From contig USNX01000101.1 in the NCBI GenBank assembly GCA_900556205.1, positions 1 through 5,295 of the forward strand: a DNA stretch of 5,295 nt, in the 5' to 3' direction. The stretch comes from an uncultured Collinsella sp. GTDB lineage: Bacteria; Actinomycetota; Coriobacteriia; Coriobacteriales; Coriobacteriaceae. A program made the translations under genes and the position numbers. Every line of letters begins with the position of its first letter. Position 1 is the stretch's first letter. Shown one piece after another: positions 4,389-5,295 of this stretch. Under the pieces are notes generated by a model. It was not told the DNA's origin and ran no database searches. It saw only the letters and a list, made by a program, of their open reading frames with translations.

Positions 4389-5295
4389 CTACGCTACCGG
4401 CTTGTCAAAAGCCCCGCGGCGGTTGAGCACGGTAAACGCCACGACGCAAATGATCGCCGACAGAATCGAGCCGCAAGGCGAGGCGATGCCCATGGGGAAC
4501 AGCGTGTTGGGAAAGGCGTTCGACAGCAGCCATGCGCCCGGCACGCGAATGAGCACCACCGCCAGCACGTTGTGCGCAAAGCCGATATAGCTCTTGCCAT
4601 ACGCGGCGAAAAAGCCGCTAAAGCAAATGTGGATACCGGCAAAGATCGCGTCGAAGATGTAGCTGTGGATATAGCCGGTACCGGCCGCGACCACCGCGGT
4701 GTCCTTGGCAAAGAAGCCGATAAACGCCGGCGCCACCAGCCACATGAGCGCCGTGACCAGGCATCCATACACCACCGAGATGGTCATGGCATCCTTGAGC
4801 ACCTGGCGCGCGCGGTTGCCCTTGCGCGCGCCTACATTTTGCGCCGTGAGTGCGCTGACGGTGGCGCCCATGGAGCTCGGCACAATGAACAAGAAGCTGA
4901 TCATCTTTTCGACGAGGCCCACGGCGGCAGCGTCGACCAGGCCGCGGTGGTTGGCGATGACGGTGATGAACATAAACGCCACCTGGATGCAGCCGTCCTG
5001 CACGGCCACGGGCACGCCAATCTTAAGAATGCTGCCGAGCACCTCGGGCTGAGGGCGCAGGTCGCTACGCTTAACGTGGATATGCGTGCGGCGGCTCTTG
5101 AGCCACGCAAGCGCGAGGGCGACGCTTGTTGTCTGCGCAATTACCGTGCCGAGTGCCGCGCCCACGGGGCCGAGCCCCATGTGGCCGATAAACAGAAAAT
5201 CGAGCGCGATGTTGATGATGCACGCCACGCCGATCACATACATGGGCGAGCGCGAATCGCCCAGACCGCGGAAGATGGCCGAAAGGATGTTGTAC
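4389..5295 (-). CDS. MATE-family multidrug/cation antiporter (5' part outside window)
   Basis: This inner-membrane protein of the MATE (NorM/DinF-like) family exchanges Na+ or H+ for toxic organic compounds. About 301 residues are visible of a usual 450 or so. The frame is open to the window edge and the real start lies beyond it; M at 5243 is internal. The first visible residues, NILSAIFRGLGDSRSPM, match the family's RG-GD-(S/T)-P-M signature and are followed by a hydrophobic stretch ending NIALD. Several further hydrophobic spans follow, for example FMFITVIANHRG, FLFIVPSSMG and FSGFFAAYGKS, as expected for the C-terminal half of a 12-helix transporter. The stop is TAG at 4391-4389. It precedes the MerR-like gene in an apparent two-gene transcript. 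Substrate cannot be predicted. Confidence 0.88.
   Translation of the reverse strand, partial: YNILSAIFRGLGDSRSPMYVIGVACIINIALDFLFIGHMGLGPVGAALGTVIAQTTSVALALAWLKSRRTHIHVKRSDLRPQPEVLGSILKIGVPVAVQDGCIQVAFMFITVIANHRGLVDAAAVGLVEKMISFLFIVPSSMGATVSALTAQNVGARKGNRARQVLKDAMTISVVYGCLVTALMWLVAPAFIGFFAKDTAVVAAGTGYIHSYIFDAIFAGIHICFSGFFAAYGKSYIGFAHNVLAVVLIRVPGAWLLSNAFPNTLFPMGIASPCGSILSAIICVVAFTVLNRRGAFDKPVA

Overview
The window looks like a chromosomal segment from a moderately GC-rich Gram-positive bacterium. Codon use in the host genes, the strong Shine-Dalgarno (SD) sites and the gene content fit Coriobacteriia (Collinsella-like), but this is an inference from style and no marker gene is present. Two host loci are visible. 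One is a forward phosphoglucomutase-type gene (985-2679) with its own leader and intrinsic terminator. The other is a reverse-strand pair that enters from the right edge: a MATE-family transporter (4389 to beyond 5295, 5' end missing) followed after 50 bp by a MerR-family regulator with a GyrI/BmrR-like effector domain (4338 to 3457).

Two copies of one IS200-type insertion sequence lie in the same orientation, at about 60-803 and 2751-3494. They match base for base over 749 bp (55-803 = 2746-3494, offset 2691), so they spread very recently or are kept identical by conversion. Each encodes only a 152-aa Y1 HUH transposase (TnpA); there is no tnpB. Each carries a terminator-like hairpin near the left end, a subterminal palindrome at each end (LE and RE, sharing an ACCACCC...GGGTGG stem), a long imperfect hairpin that buries the tnpA SD, and about 110 bp of structured non-coding DNA after tnpA.

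Both copies sit directly in or after the T-tract of a rho-independent terminator: one closing whatever gene lies left of the window, the other closing the mutase gene. Copy 2 also entered the 3' end of the merR-like gene, so its last 11 codons and its stop now come from the IS. The mutase gene is thus bracketed by perfect direct repeats and could be lost by a single recombination event.

The unusual content is therefore in the IS biology: terminator-associated insertion, layered RNA control of tnpA, and an orphan structured 3' region. The host genes are ordinary. I see no tRNA, rRNA or CRISPR array.
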